A DNA stretch of 64,000 bases, taken from the NCBI GenBank assembly GCA_009823395.1, contig CM020510.1, forward strand, positions 6,047,273 through 6,111,272, in the 5' to 3' direction. The position numbers and the translations under genes were made by a program. The notes below the pieces were generated by a model. The model searched no databases. It had not been told where the DNA came from and was given only the letters and a program-made list of their open reading frames with translations. Numbering within the stretch: the stretch's first letter is position 1; every line of letters begins with the position of its first letter. Source of the DNA: Thamnaconus septentrionalis. Its lineage: Eukaryota > Chordata > Actinopteri > Tetraodontiformes > Monacanthidae. Of this stretch, positions 39,701 to 54,185 are shown piece after piece.

Positions 39701-42700
39701 AAAAGAAAAGGCTGTGATGAAGGAAATCGCCCCACTTTCAATAACAAACTAGTTTTAATGGCTCGGGATTTATATTGAAGGAGATACTGTCTGCATTGTG
39801 TGTATTTTGCAGTCAAATACTTCAATCTCACATGCTTCTGTAATAACAAAACAAACAGAATTTATAGAAATATTTCAGAAAAAGCTTCCACCCCCTGCTA
39901 AAAATCAGGGTAACCTAAATTTAAACTCTGGGATGAACTCTGGAGGCAAACGGCTGCAGTTTTCAGCCGTCGTCAAGCGTTTTGTCCTCACGCGCCGTGT
40001 CACCCTCTGCCCCCCGGCAGGCTCCTCTCAGGCTGAGCTCTGCCGCTCCTTCCTGACGCTCCATGAGTCATGCAGGGAGCACGGCGCGACGCCTAGCCAG
40101 TACATGTCCTTCCTGCACGTGTACACCGAGATATATAGCCGCAAGAAGAGCCAGCTCACCACCAGGCAGCAGCACCTGCAGGTAGCCGAGATGCATGACG
40201 CACGCCGACGCGCTCACAACCCAACGGTCGGGGTTTTGTTTATTTCCCAGAAAAAAAAACCCTTTTGAAAAGCTGCGTCGGCTCTGTTTGTTTTGCGGCG
40301 CCGTGTTTTCCTGCAGGCGGGAGTGTCCAAGCTGAACGAAGCCAAGGCGCTGGTGGACGAGTTGAAGAGGCGGGCGGCGGAACAAAGTGCGCTTCTGAAG
40401 ACCAAACAACAGGAGGCAGATTCCGCCCTGCAGGAAATCACCACCTCCATGCAGGTGCGTGAGTCCTGGAAGCGAGCGTGTTTACGTCGGCTGCACCAAA
40501 CGTCCCGCAGGTCTCCGGGCCCGTCGCAAGTCCTGCGCCTCTCTTCTTCTCCTCCCACTACCAAAGTCTTTCTTTTCTCTCACTGGATGAGAGAGAGATG
40601 ATGCAGCAGAAGGAAATTCTGTCATTCTTTTTTGGCAAAGACAGTTTTCAGGGCGATAATTAGGGACCGGACTCGGCGATCGAGTCCCCTGTAGAGACGG
40701 AGGCAGCAGGGAAGGGAGGCTGAGGAGGTGTAGCACACACACGGTGAGAGGAGAGAAGGACGTTTGAAAGAGCTGGCAAGGGGAAGGAGTGAAAACCAGC
40801 AGAGGAAGAATAAAATCACATTTATAAGGCCATGAAAACGGGGGAAAAAATGCAGCTTCTCAGAAGGGCTTCAAGGCCTGAGAGGACGGGAATTGGAAAA
40901 AAAAAAAATAATGTTTTTTTCCCTTGGTTTCTAGACTTTTTTTTTTTACACATTTTTTTTAAATTTAAGGTCTTGTGTCTGACTAGTCTGTTTTTTGAAG
41001 TAGGAAAAAAGTGTTTTTCTTGTCAATTTTATTCATATTGTCATGATTTGAGACGTATAAGTTCTGATATGGGCAACACGGTGGTGCAGTGGTTAGCGCT
41101 GCCACCTCGCAGCAAGAAGGTTGTGGGTTCTCTCCAGGATCTCCGACTTCCTCCCACACTCCAAAAACATCCTTGTGAAGTGAATTGAACATTCTAAATT
41201 GTCCGTAGGTGTGTATGTGAGTGCGAACGGTTGCCACCCTGCCTTCTATGACAGCTGGGAGAGGCTCCAGCAGACCCCCGTGACCCTGAGCTCAGGAAGA
41301 AGCGTGTATTGAAAATGGAATCAAGGTGTTTTAAGAGCTGCGCGTGTGTTTCTGCAAAACCACCACCGCTGCCAACATGTGATCTTTTGCTCTCACCCAG
41401 AACACCAGCGACCAGAAGACGGAGATGGAAAAGATTAAAGGGAAGATGGCTCAGGAGGTGTCAAAGATTGAGGAGCGCAAGGCCAAAATTGACGACGAGC
41501 TGAAGGAAGTGCAGGTACCGTGTCAGCGTGGCACCATTCATCTGTGTTCGCACACCTCTCAACCTCGGGTCGTTCCGGCCGCTCACCTCCGCCTCCTTTG
41601 TTGCTGTTATCTGCTTATTATTTCTGCCCTGCAGCCTTTGGTCGATGAGGCAAAGCGTGCGGTGGGGAACATCAAGCCCGAAGCGCTGTCTGAGATCCGC
41701 TCGCTGCGCATGCCGCCCGATGTCATCAGAGTCATCCTGGAGGGAGTGCTGAGGCTGATGGGCATCTTTGACACGTCCTGGGTCAGCATGAAGAGGTGAG
41801 AGGAGGGGGAGGGGGGAGGAGGAGTAAGAGGAGGAGGAGGAGCGGAAGGGTTGCATTAAAAGAAAGACGGTGGAAGGCATCAAACGGAGGAGGATCTGCA
41901 GGGTTCATCCACTGCTGCTGTGACGCTGAAGAAAATCTTTAGCTATGTTGGCTCAGGTTTGGAGAGCTACAGATGCAGTGATGTACGACGCATCTCAGGG
42001 AGTGACGGCTGGAAAAGGGTATTGACAGCTATTTAAATACTGAAATTTAAGACATATATAGCAAAAAAATTTATGGCAGTTATGAGGATGCTTTTATTGA
42101 GTGCAGTTGTCCAGCCTGATGGCTGCAGGCAGGAATGACCTGCAGTAGCGCTCCTTCATGCACTGAGGGTGCAGCAGTCTGGAGCTGACGGAGCTGCTCA
42201 GGCTCTCCACAGTGTGGTGACGCGTCAAGTTTTCTAGTTTGGAAAAGTTGCGCAGACCTTCAAGTTCTGCTCAGGTTTCATCTCGTTTTCATCAAAGACG
42301 AGACTGTACAGTTAATCACTCATGTGTCATACGCTAGCTGGCTGCTGATTGGCTGACTGACTGACTGACTGACTGACTGACTGGCTGGCTGACTGACTGA
42401 CTGACTAACTGTGCTGAATGCTGTCTTCAAATTCTGATTGAAATTAGCATTTGGTGCATTTGGCCTCATCTGACCGCGGGCGCCGTCAGAGGGGAAGAGA
42501 TAGACGGGAAAACACTCCAGCCTGCTAATGACTTGTGCTAATTGTACGGCGCAGCATCACTCTGAGCAATACTGAAGTAATAAAGGGAGTGAGTCAGTGT
42601 GAGTGTGTGTGTGTGTGTGTGCGAGTGCGCGCATGCGTGTGTGTTCATTTCTTGCCCGATTTATCTCTAAATGTCTCATTTCCAGGTTGATATTTTCATC

Positions 42701-45700
42701 TCTTTCCTTTTCGCAGCCTTTGCAGGCTTTGTTTCCCAACATTAATTCTTACCCGTTCTGCAGCTTTCTGGCCAAGCGTGGTGTTCGGGAGGACATCGCT
42801 ACCTTTGAGGCCAGGAACATCACACCCGAGATCCGCCAGAGCGTGGAGGAGCTGCTCAACAGGAACACGGCCTCGTTCGATCCAAAGGTGCCCTTGGCAG
42901 GGAGGCGCGCCGCTTGCCGGTTGGGCCGCTTGGCCGAGGGTAACAGTCCATGGTTTTTCACACCGCATCCGTCTAATTTTGCTTTACTTTTTAGAATGCG
43001 AAACGTGCAAGCGCAGCAGCTGCTCCCCTGGCCGCCTGGGTGAAAGCCAACGTCCAGTACTCCCACGTTTTGGAGCGGATCGAGCCCCTGGAGAGAGAGC
43101 AGGCCGGACTGCGAGAGTAGGAACTCCAAACGCAAGCACTTCACACAAGTTTTCATTAGTTCCTCCTCATTTTACAAAATGAGCAGAGGTTTGTTGGTCG
43201 AGGTCTAGTTTTCCATTTTGACTAATTTTTCCTAAATCGTCACCTCGCCAGTGCAGTTGGATTATTGAAATTTGAAGATTAAATTCCCCCACCTTCATCT
43301 GAAGGCGCTCATTTAGAAAGAAATGTCAAAGGTCACTAGACCAATCAGCATTCTCTTTGCATAAGTGGGTGGGACTTACGCCCAGGGTTTAGTCTTAACA
43401 AACACTTGAACCACAGCTACAATTGCTGTAAGTCGGTAAACAACAGGGGATGTGTTAGTGTGGTGCACAATTTGCACCAATCAAATGCCTCAACTGGTTC
43501 CATAGGTAGAAGAAGAAGAAGAAGAAATCTGATTGGTCCACTTTGAAAGAAACATGTTCGACACGTGCTTTTCTTTGTGTTTGTGTCCAGGAACCTGAGA
43601 AAAACAGAGAGCAGGAAGAACAAGCTGGAGGACCTGCTCAACTCTGTCGGAGCCAGAGTCAATGAGTTGAAGGAGAAGTACGGCCTCGTGTTTTTACTTC
43701 ACACCTTTCACGCTGCCTGTTCGGCTGCTTCTGTTGTGCTGTTAGTCTGTTAAGTCTTCTGGTTTTTGTTTGTCTCCTCGTGCTTGTTTTTTCCGAGGAT
43801 GGTGCACAGATTGTTGTTCGTAACGCACTCAGCCGTAGCACGATTTGCATCTGCAGCCCTCAGGAAAGAGACGCTGAAAAAAAATCTCTGTTTCGAAAAA
43901 CAACGTGGTTGCTGCTGCATTAAGGGCACTCTGGTCATTGCACCTCCCTCCGTTTGTCTTTTGTTTTTTTTGTTTTTTTAGCAGACTGAGCTAAAATGGA
44001 TTAGAGATGAACTCAGCACTGTTGGAGTTGCATCCAGCATCCATTCTTCTTCCCCTTGGGTTATGTAAATGAAGAAAAGAGTTGATCAATAAAACCTGAA
44101 GGGCAGCGTTACCCTCCCCCTTTAAATTGGCTGCACACTTTTCATCCTGGCTGACCATTTTCAATGAACCTGAGCCACTTTCTTCTTCTCTCCACCAGCA
44201 ATCAGCCATTCATTTTATGCAGCAGTATCTTAAATATCTCGTCACTTGTTGAACCAAACACGTCAACTTTGCCCACAGGCCGTCGCGCTTTCCTTGTGTT
44301 CCTACCAGCTTGCGTCACCTCAGCACGTCCCACCTTCACTCATCGTCTCAGACTCAGAGCTATGCAATAAATTCATTGCATTTATTCAAGTGTTCATTGC
44401 ACTTAAAAGCGATGGTGATGTATAGTCAGTGCTTTCAACCTGTTTTATGTACATGTGAACAAATATGACGGCATGAGATAACAATGTAATATTGAGCCTT
44501 TTTGATCCAACAGTGGGGAGAGGGGATTTGGGCTTCACAGCAGCTTTGATGTGAAAATGATTCACAAAGGTTTAGACAATGAAGGTGTAAAATGGAATTT
44601 GATTGACAGGCGACAATCAATCTGCACAATGAGCGCCTTTTTTTTTCTTGCAAAAAATCTGAATTGTGCTGCACAGTTAATGTCTGTAAAGTTTTGTCAT
44701 TGTGTAGTTGCATCCTCTGGTCCCATTGTTTGCTCAATTTTCCAGAAAGTGTGCACTAAAAACGCTCAGTTTTACCAGTCAGGTAAAACAAAGTGCCCTT
44801 TACTAGTGACCCCTCCCCCTATTAGACCCATGCTACATCAGTTGAAATACAGTGTTGGACCTATTTTGTGTTGAAAAGTGAGTCAAATACGGACAATTTT
44901 AGCTGTTTGATTGCATTTAGCTCTTGATTTTCCTCGTCCTCAGGTTTCAACGGCACACCACGGAGGCAGCAAAGCTGGAGGCCGAGGTGTCGAAGGCTCA
45001 GGACACCATCACAGCGGCCCAGCAGCTCATATCACAACTGGACGGAGAGCACACGCGGTGGAACACACAGGTTGGTGGTGCTTGTTTTGTGTTTGTGTGC
45101 GACAGAGTTTGGCAATGATGGATGCGTTGATGGAGAGACTCGTTTACCCCGTGAGAGCAACAGGGGGTGACAGACATACATACAGACATACAGACAGACA
45201 GACGAGGGGATGCATCGTGCTGTTTCCAGTCCCCTCAGGCGGTTTCTATTCCTCTCTGCAGCATCTGTCTGCACCTTAATTAAAACTCTCAATCTCCCCC
45301 TGAAACACACACACAACAAACACACACACACACACACACCAAAACGCACACATGCTCACTGCCTCCCTGAAGGCCAGCACCAAAGACCTAGTTTACTCTC
45401 CCCACATTTTTTTTTTGCATACTTACACAAACACACACTTTATTCTGACTCTTGAATGCACTGTGAAGCAGCAAAACACTCATTTTCGAATATGCACCGC
45501 AGAAACAGACACTATGATGGTTTTTCCTAAGTTTACATCTTAATAAAACAAACAATAAAAGATGCAATCAATGATAATAATTATAATAATGAACCATCAA
45601 GACATACAAGCATGTTTAAAAGCAGAGAAGCTACCGTCAGTGAATTTTTGTCTGGTTGGTAATGAGCATCTTTCAGGCCTCGTTGGCGCAGTAGGCAGCG

Positions 45701-48700
45701 CGTCAGTCTCATAATCTGAAGGTCGTGAGTTCGAGCCTCACACGGGGCAGTGTTTTAGTTTTAATGCAAAAAAGAAAAAAAATGCAAACAAGTTAAATAT
45801 ATTACCCCAGGGTGCTGCGGCAATAATCATGGAGCTCTGCGCTGCTTCCCGCGCTGCCAGATTGTTCTGATTTGTTAATTGCTTTGTTCTACCTTTCTGA
45901 ACTGGATTAGACAGCAACATGGTTCAGAGAGTCAAGAAAAGGCACTGCTGGGATTCGAACCCAGGATCTCCTGTTTACTAGACAGGCGCTTTAACCAACT
46001 AAGCCACAGCGCCATACAGCAATAACAACAACAACAACAACAACAACAACCTCTGTGTCAGATCTGTTGTGTTTAATGGGTGTTTTAATGGATGTTTAAT
46101 GGATCTTCAAATTTTCATTCCGACAGGCAGCTAAAGCCACAGCCAGTTCCATGTTTTGTGATGTTAAGCTCATCAGCCTCGTTGGCGCAGTAGGCAGCGC
46201 GTCAGTCTCATAATCTGAAGGTCGTGAGTTCGAGCCTCACACGGGGCAACTCTTTTAATGAGATGACAATAGGCTGTTCCACACAATACAATGCAAACAT
46301 GGACATCACACTTCACATTCCACACACTGACCCTCGACTGGCCACCATATAAGAGGCCCCTGCCAACATCACTCGGCTGTTGTCAAATAATTTTTTCAGT
46401 GGTTTTTGATGGACCTGTTTGTCTTCCAAAACCAAATGCAATGGAATCAATTTGTTGACCAACTGCAAACTCATAGAACGATGTCCATTTCCACTCCACT
46501 CGGCTATTGTACAAGAAAATTCAGTGTTTTAGAACGTAAACCCTCCCCCCTCAAATCACATGATTGTATATGAAGGCTAATGTGTTGCCACAGTGTCAAT
46601 CATGACAGAAACGCAATGATTTCCCCCTGCTTTCAGGCCTCGTTGGCGCAGTAGGCAGCGCGTCAGTCTCATAATCTGAAGGTCGTGAGTTCGAGCCTCA
46701 CACGGGGCAGTGTTTTTTTTTTTTTAACCAGGTGACAATAAGTTGCACCTGACTCACTGTCCAGCCTTGACTCACAATGTGGAACAACTCTGGACTTCTG
46801 GATTTCCAATTTCTACATAAAGTTTGGTCCAAATGGTAACATTTTTGTGCTAAGTATTGGAATTCTGCACTTGATAGTTACAACGTCCTCCTGGACATAA
46901 AACCCCAGCATTTGAACACAGCCATTTGTCTGAACTCCAAGGGTTACTTTGTATTTTGTGGCAGGATGTTTAATGGTAATAGTAAATCAGACTCGCGGCC
47001 GCGGACCATGAAAACCAACGCGCTGTAAAATGGGGGCGTTTCTGGTCATTCGGCCGCCACAGTGTTCAGTCTGAGGTGTAATTGCCAAATCCCCCGACAG
47101 CCTCGTCAGTCTCGGACTGTCTCTCAGGAATCCTGATGAACTTTTAAAATTATGAGGGGAAATGTCACATCTTTGCAGAATTTGCAAGTCACTCTCTCTT
47201 TTTAATGGATCCGTGGGAATCGTCCGCATCAGCGTTGACATTTCCAGGCGTTTCAAAGCTGCTGTATGCATGCGTTGGATTTATGATTAAACCTAATCCT
47301 CCCCACCTTTAATACCCTCATCAAAAACCACCTTTTCAAAAGTGCTTTCAGTGTGTTGTGTTTTAATGTCATTTTATCTATATTTTTAATGTAAAGCATC
47401 TTTGAGAACTTTAAAAGCACTATATAAAATAAAATATTATTATTATTATTATCATTATTATATAACAGAGAGATGACAAGTTGCTTTCTCTTGTTTCCAC
47501 CTCTTCCATCTCCTCTCTCCCTTCTGACATTCTCGCCTCCCGTCTCGCCTCCCGTCTCGCCTCCCTCCCATCAGATGTCGGAGATAAGGAGCGAGTTGGA
47601 CACGCTCCCTATGAGAGCCATGCTGGCTGCGGCTTTCATCACCTATCTGTCAGCCGCTCCCGAGGACCGAAGGCGACACTGTCTGGAGTCGTGGATGGCT
47701 CAGTGCGGACTGCAGAGTGAGGACGCTCGCATTCAAAACTTAAAAACCGACCCGCACCAGTGGAGGCCGGCGAAACAGAACGACACAAAGAGCCAAACAA
47801 ACATGGGATAGTGTGGAGTGGAGTCGAGGCTTTGTTTCTGTTCCATTTTACTGTTGCAGCATAATGGAGTGCGAGAGCATCTGGACACAGTGCAGATTAA
47901 AGCTGTGACACAGTTGACAAAGTTAGAATGTACTTGCATCAGAATGTATTTAAAATGTATCGCACAGGTTTGTGTTGCTGCAGAGGCAAATTATTGCACA
48001 TGACGTCCGTGCGCTTTGAAAGACCTGCGAGGTGCTGAAGCGTGTCCGCCTGCCTGTGTTCCTGTCGTCCCCCAGAGTTTGACCTGCGCTCCTTCCTGTG
48101 CTCGGAGAGTGAGCAGCTCATCTGGAAGAGTCAGGGGCTGCCGTCCGACGACCTCTCCATGGAGAACGCCCTCGTCATACTGCAGGTCAGACTCACGGCG
48201 GGTCGTCAGTGAAGTTTCGCTGCCTTTCTCACCTGTTATTTTGACTCCTTGGGTCTTATTTGTCTATTATTTTTAGGAACCAAAACACTTCTCCATCCAT
48301 TTCATGTTCCAAGACTTTTGTGGACAATTCAAATTAAGACACAACATACCAGAGCATATATCCATGTTTATATGTACACCAGCGTCCATTTATCCGTCTT
48401 CCATTTGTCTGTATTGTTTTTTTTCTTTAAACCACTGCTGACCTCAGATCAATTCACTCAAAATCGGGGTAAGAGGTTGTTCCAACAATCATCCCTAGTG
48501 TAGAAACCTTCGTCCTGTCTGTGTGTGTGTGTCTGTGTGTGTGTTTTCTCTCTCCCTAACGAGTGTGTGTTTTTCTATCCATGCTGGGTTCTTCACGGTG
48601 TAATCATCTCCTCGGTGCCCTCGTTTAAAACTGCTGCCTGTCGTCCACGTTTTGCACTCAGAGCGCCGCCTGTCCGTTCCTCATCGACCCGTCATCCAGA

Positions 48701-51382
48701 GCCACGGAATGGCTGTGCACGCACCTCAGAGAGCACAGACTGGAGGTCATCAACCAACAGGTGGGCCACACACACACACCCATACACACACAGAGCGAGA
48801 TCCATGCATTACTTCACTACACTGCATCTTTTAATATCATCCTGCTGTTTCTCTCCCCTGACCTTAATGCAAAGGCCTCTGAGGACAAACCAGCCTTAAA
48901 ACAAAAAAAGTTGACCCAGGAAGAGATGGTTTCCCTCCCTCTTGTCATGACTCTGTCTCACTGTGCTGTCGTGATGCTGAACTTCTTTTTCGGCTCCGTG
49001 TCTGCCTCTGTGCTCCCTGCAGGATAATAACTTCATGACATCCCTGGAGCTGGCGGTTCGGTTTGGAAAAACACTCATCATCCAGGAGATGGATGGAGTT
49101 GAACCGGTGCTCTACCCGCTGCTGAGGAGGGACCTCATAGCGCAAGGTGCACGCAAAATTCCATTTTCATATAAAGTGGCTGCGGTGAAAATAATGGATT
49201 CTGCATTACAGCTCCGTAGGGATTCAGAGGGTTCAGCTGCCTGCCGCTGTTACTGCTATTCTCACGTTCTGCAACTCCTAATTGCACCACACCTCTCGCT
49301 TTATCATTTGTGCTCCCTGCTAGCGCCCCCTGGTGCTGCTGAAGCTTAAGGGGGGTGGGGATCTTCTGTGGGAACCTTGTGTTGTACTCAGTGACATTCA
49401 GGCTCTGCCTCAATTCTGCTTATGCAGTGTAAAAGATCCCGGCTATTAAACTCCTAATGGTTCATTATGTCCACCGTCATTCTGCTGTCGCTGTCAGTCA
49501 AAACGCAGCCATGAGTGAAAGTCACGGGTGTAATTCTGCCGCCGGACTGCAGTCGGCCCCCTCCCTTGGCGGGCCATAACATCCGCGCGGAAATTTATCT
49601 ACGCTGTGGTGTGATGAGCTGCTTTGAGATATGGGCGGAGGGTCTTATTGGCAGCTGCCTAACATAAAAAATAAAGCGGATTCTCGACGTCCTAGAAGAG
49701 AGTCGGTGAAGTTTTTCAGGTTCCTGAATCGTTCTGCCGTTCTTTCCTTTACCGCATTGTTCCCCAGTTTATTCTAATGGATGCAGATTGTGCAAGTTAG
49801 CGTCTCGTGCGTCACGCTCTTTTCTAAATTTATCTGCCGTGTTGTAGTTTCGCACCCCTGAGAGAAATTAACACCTCTCACCCACCCTGGCAATCAGCCG
49901 CCGAGAAGTTCTAGGGATCATGCAAAGCATATCTGAAGGACGTGTGGATGATTCATGAGTTTGTGAGTCATCCGGGAGGAGGTGGCGGCCTTTCTGAAGC
50001 TAAACTCGAAGAAGTGAAACGGGGTTGTGCAGAGTGTAAAGGAGAGAACAAGTTATCCTCTTTCAGCTGGAGTTCAGGTCGGAGGGCGAAGAAAATTCCA
50101 AGAAAGGTTCGCTGACTAACTAACCAACTAATCGCTGTCGCATATGTTGCAGGTCCCAGATACGTGGTGCAGATCGGAGACAAAGTCATCGACTACAACG
50201 AGGACTTCCGCCTCTTCATGGCAACCAGGAATCCCACGCCTCTCATCCCCCCCGACGCCGTTTCCGTGGTTACGGAGGTCAACTTCACCACAACAAGGGC
50301 AGGCCTACGAGGACAGGTGACACACTCAGCCCACGCACACACACATACACACACGCTGGCACACAGTGGCACACGCATGCAGCCCACACAGTGCGTCAAC
50401 GCCTCAGCCCGCGGCGCCGTCATTAAGGATGGAATAATAACTAATTCAAAGCTCTTCCTTTCTTTCCTTTTTTTTTTTTGTTACATTGTTATGCAGCAGC
50501 AACACTTTATGCAAATGCAACGTGTTTGTGTGTGTGTGTTGGTGTGTGTGTGGCTGATCTCCTGCCCTGCTTGTTTTCGTGCTGCAGCTGCTGGCGCTGA
50601 CCATCCAGCAGGAGAAGCCCGAGCTGGAGCGCGAGAAGACGCGGCTGCTCCAGCAGGAAGAAGACAAGAAGATCCAGCTGGCTCAGCTGGAGGAATCACT
50701 CTTAGAGGTGCGCGTGCACGAAGCGCCACGCTTCACGTGGAGCGCCACCATGTGTCGGAGGTCCCTCAAGCGGCAGGTTTTGTCAGGATGAGGTTGTTGT
50801 TGACCTGTGGACGGATTTTCCTCTTTACTTCTTTTGCTTGATCCTCTCTCCAGAAAGTGTGCACTAACGCGTACAGTTCTGTAGGTTGTCCTTGTGTGAT
50901 GTCACAAAGGGCACTGATGCCTCTCCAGGGTCACTGGGGAGCCAAACCTCACTGTTGCTGCCTCTCGTTTGTCCAGCGGTGCATTGGTTTTAGCAGGAGG
51001 CTGTAAACACAGGGCTAAATTTGCCATTTTGGGGGGATTTTATTGGACGATTTTCGATGCAAGGCCCCTCCCCCAGAGTTCAGGGGTCTGGGAACGTGTG
51101 ACGTGGGTCCTTTAAGGGAAATCTGTCCCCAGGCAGCGGCTCCTACCCGAAGCAAACTTGTATGCAGTTGTTTCGCAGCGTTGTCTTAATTTACATACGT
51201 GGGGGAACGAGCGAGAGGAACCTTCAGCATCCTGCCAGTGCACTGCGTGTTACTGTCCACACGCTTAATAGGATTTTCTTACAAAGCAGGAAAAAAAGAG
51301 AAAAGAAAACATAGCGGCCTCAGTGAATTTACACCATCACAATCAAAGACACTGACACAACAAGACTTAAATGAGTCTCTCG

Positions 51383-51433
<51 letters not shown>

Positions 51434-52003
51434 AGAGACAGTGCCAAGAAGAGGATGTCAGCGCTCCGGTCGTTTGAGACATGTAATTATCTCTGAATTG
51501 TAGCAGCGTATGCGACTTGACATTTCCACGCTCCGCTGCTTTCCCATCTCTTTTATCTGAATTTATTTGAATACATTTTATCTGTTTGTTTCCGAGTAGA
51601 GATTCCAGATAGAGTGGAGGAGTCGGTGGGGCTAGCCAGTTAAACAACAACAACGAAAATACTGTATTTCTTCAGAATTAAATCTAAACATCGAGTAGCT
51701 CTAAAAAAAAAAACTTCTTCAGCTTCTTTTGATCCTTTTTTTTTTTTTTTAAACGAGATGGCATATTTGAACCAACCAGCAGAAACACGACATCACCTCC
51801 ACACTCACCCCCTAATTCTGCCCTGAGGGACCCTCATCTCTTCTCTGTGTGTCTGCCTGCAGACCCTGGCCACCTCTCAGGGGAACATCCTGGAGAACCG
51901 GGAGCTGATAGACAGCCTGAACCAGACCAAAGCCAGCAGCGCCCTCATCCAGACGTCGCTGCTCGAGTCACACAAGCTGCAGGCGTCGCTGGATCAGGTG
52001 CGT

Positions 52004-52086
<83 letters not shown>

Positions 52087-53586
52087 GTATGAAAGAAATG
52101 CCATGAAATGCCATCACAGGCTTACAGCTATGATTCAAGATAGCTGAACTTTCTGTATTTCCAGCTCTTTAATTTTTTCTGATATGAAGCTTCAGTCTGG
52201 ATAATTTTCCATCACACTGGATATTTGAAGCCTCTGGCAGAGCAGCTGGACTGATTAGCGAAAATGCTCATTTGAAAACCGTTATTTATTCCCTTTTTCT
52301 GACATGATGCACCTGGAAATTTGACTCTTACTCTCGTGTGTTTATTTTCTCAGTTAGTCTGGCAAAGATATTTGTCCTCTAATGTACAAACCACGTGTTT
52401 ATCATGTTGTGAGCCTTCGTAAGTCATCCTATCTCACAACAAACACATTTACATTCCACCCTCACTGCACAAACCGCATCAAACGACGCATTAAGAGAAA
52501 CCGGGTGCATTACACAGTTTTCCTCTAGGGGGCAGTATTCAGTGGCTTTTTAAACCAGCTGCCCGGTTATCCTTCTTTCCCCTCCGTCCTTCTCTGCACC
52601 ATCGTCATCCTAATGCTGCCTCTTCCCATTTCAGTCTCTCCATCCTCATTGGAATTAGCATTTATCGTCTATTTTTTCTCTTCGTATCCTTTTTGGGCCG
52701 TTTTGCTTTTGTATTATTTTCATTTTATTCTTACCTCCATAACCGCGGCATCGAGCTTCTCCTCCTGCTGCTTCTCACTCCCTTGTTTGTTTTTTTTCTC
52801 CACTCCAGGAGCGGGATGCCTACCTGCCTCTGGCCGAGAGCGCCAGCAAGATGTATTTTGTCATCACTGACCTGTCGAAGATCAACAACATGTACCGCTT
52901 CAGCCTGGCCTCCTTCCTGCGCCTCTTCCAGAGGGCGCTGCAGAGCAAGAAGGTGAGCGAGCAGGCAAACCGCTTCCATTCTCATCCACTTCTTCTTCTT
53001 TTTTCACATTCAAGTTTAGCCTGTTTTCCTGAGTCTTTTTGTAAGGGGGCGGACAGACTTGCTGAATTTCTGCTGTTTGCCTGGCAGCCGCTCAGACACA
53101 GTGAAACACTTTGCAACATATTCCCCAGAATGTCAACCCATTTCTTTAAAAGACGACGTGCTTTGGGTGTGATCATGAACTACTTCAAATCTCGACACAC
53201 AACAAATGTCGGGCGGCTTTTTTTGTTTTGTTTTTCAGTGTCACATATAAAATTACCCTGGGACAACCAACACATCAAAGGAATCGGTGCCCTTTGTGAC
53301 ATCACCAAAATGCTGGTTTACAGAACCGCATATGTGGAGCAAGCGTCAGTTTCAGAAACTAATTTTTCAACGTGGGACCTTTTTGGTTATATTTGATAAT
53401 ACAAATTACTTTATTATCTTGTGACAACACAACTTCATATCAGTCCAGGTCAGCAAGATTTATTGCAGCACTTTTTTTGGTCAGTCAGTGTGTGTGTGCG
53501 TGCGCGTGTGCGTGCATGTGTGACCTGTGCAGCTGGGGATCCTCCTGGATAGTGTATCACACCGCTGTTCTCCATCTGAGCCCTAA

Positions 53587-53635
<49 letters not shown>

Positions 53636-54153
53636 AGTGGGCTGTGAGATTGAGCTCTAATTCCCCAAATCCTGTGTGAGTTGTTAGAGCCAGCGCTGTC
53701 ATCCAAGAATGTCACCAGGCAGCAGCTGGTCACCGCTGCGTGTGTGTGTGTGTGTGTGTGTGTGTGCGCATGCGATTGAGTGTATGTGTGTAGGTAGGCT
53801 GCTGGATGCATTCATTGATTGCAGCAGTAATTCATGGCATCTCTTCCCCTTTGTGGCCTTTTTGTTTTTTGTTAAGTTGAGAAACTTTTTTGTTCATTTG
53901 CTTAAAAGCTGGTGAGATCAAAGCAGCATCATTATTTCTGTCCAAACACAAAACAGTTTTCTGTTTTTTGCACTTAGGTGAGCATACATTATTCGACTTT
54001 ATTTTCTATCTGTGAAACCATGTTCCTTTCTTCCTTCCATCCTTCCTTCCTTCCTACAATTCCACCAGCATTTTTTTTCACAAAAAAAAGAAATGTCCTT
54101 TTTGTGACCTTTTTGAGTTTTAAAGGCATCTTCTCTATGTGCATCTTACTAAA

Positions 54154-54185
<32 letters not shown>

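Larger units (their letters stand above)
45071..47574. other. dync2h1 intron 65, tRNA-bearing (2.5 kb)
   Basis: Holds three sense tRNA-Met genes and one antisense tRNA-Thr gene. CA-rich patches lie at 45307-45340, an AAC repeat at 46023-46050 and a TTA repeat near 47440. No other gene is seen. Confidence 0.85.

Noticed and set aside
50164..50841. 225-codon open frame across exons 70-71
   Set aside because: It reads through intron 70 (CA- and T-rich) and then out of frame; the true exons end at 50316 and start at 50588.
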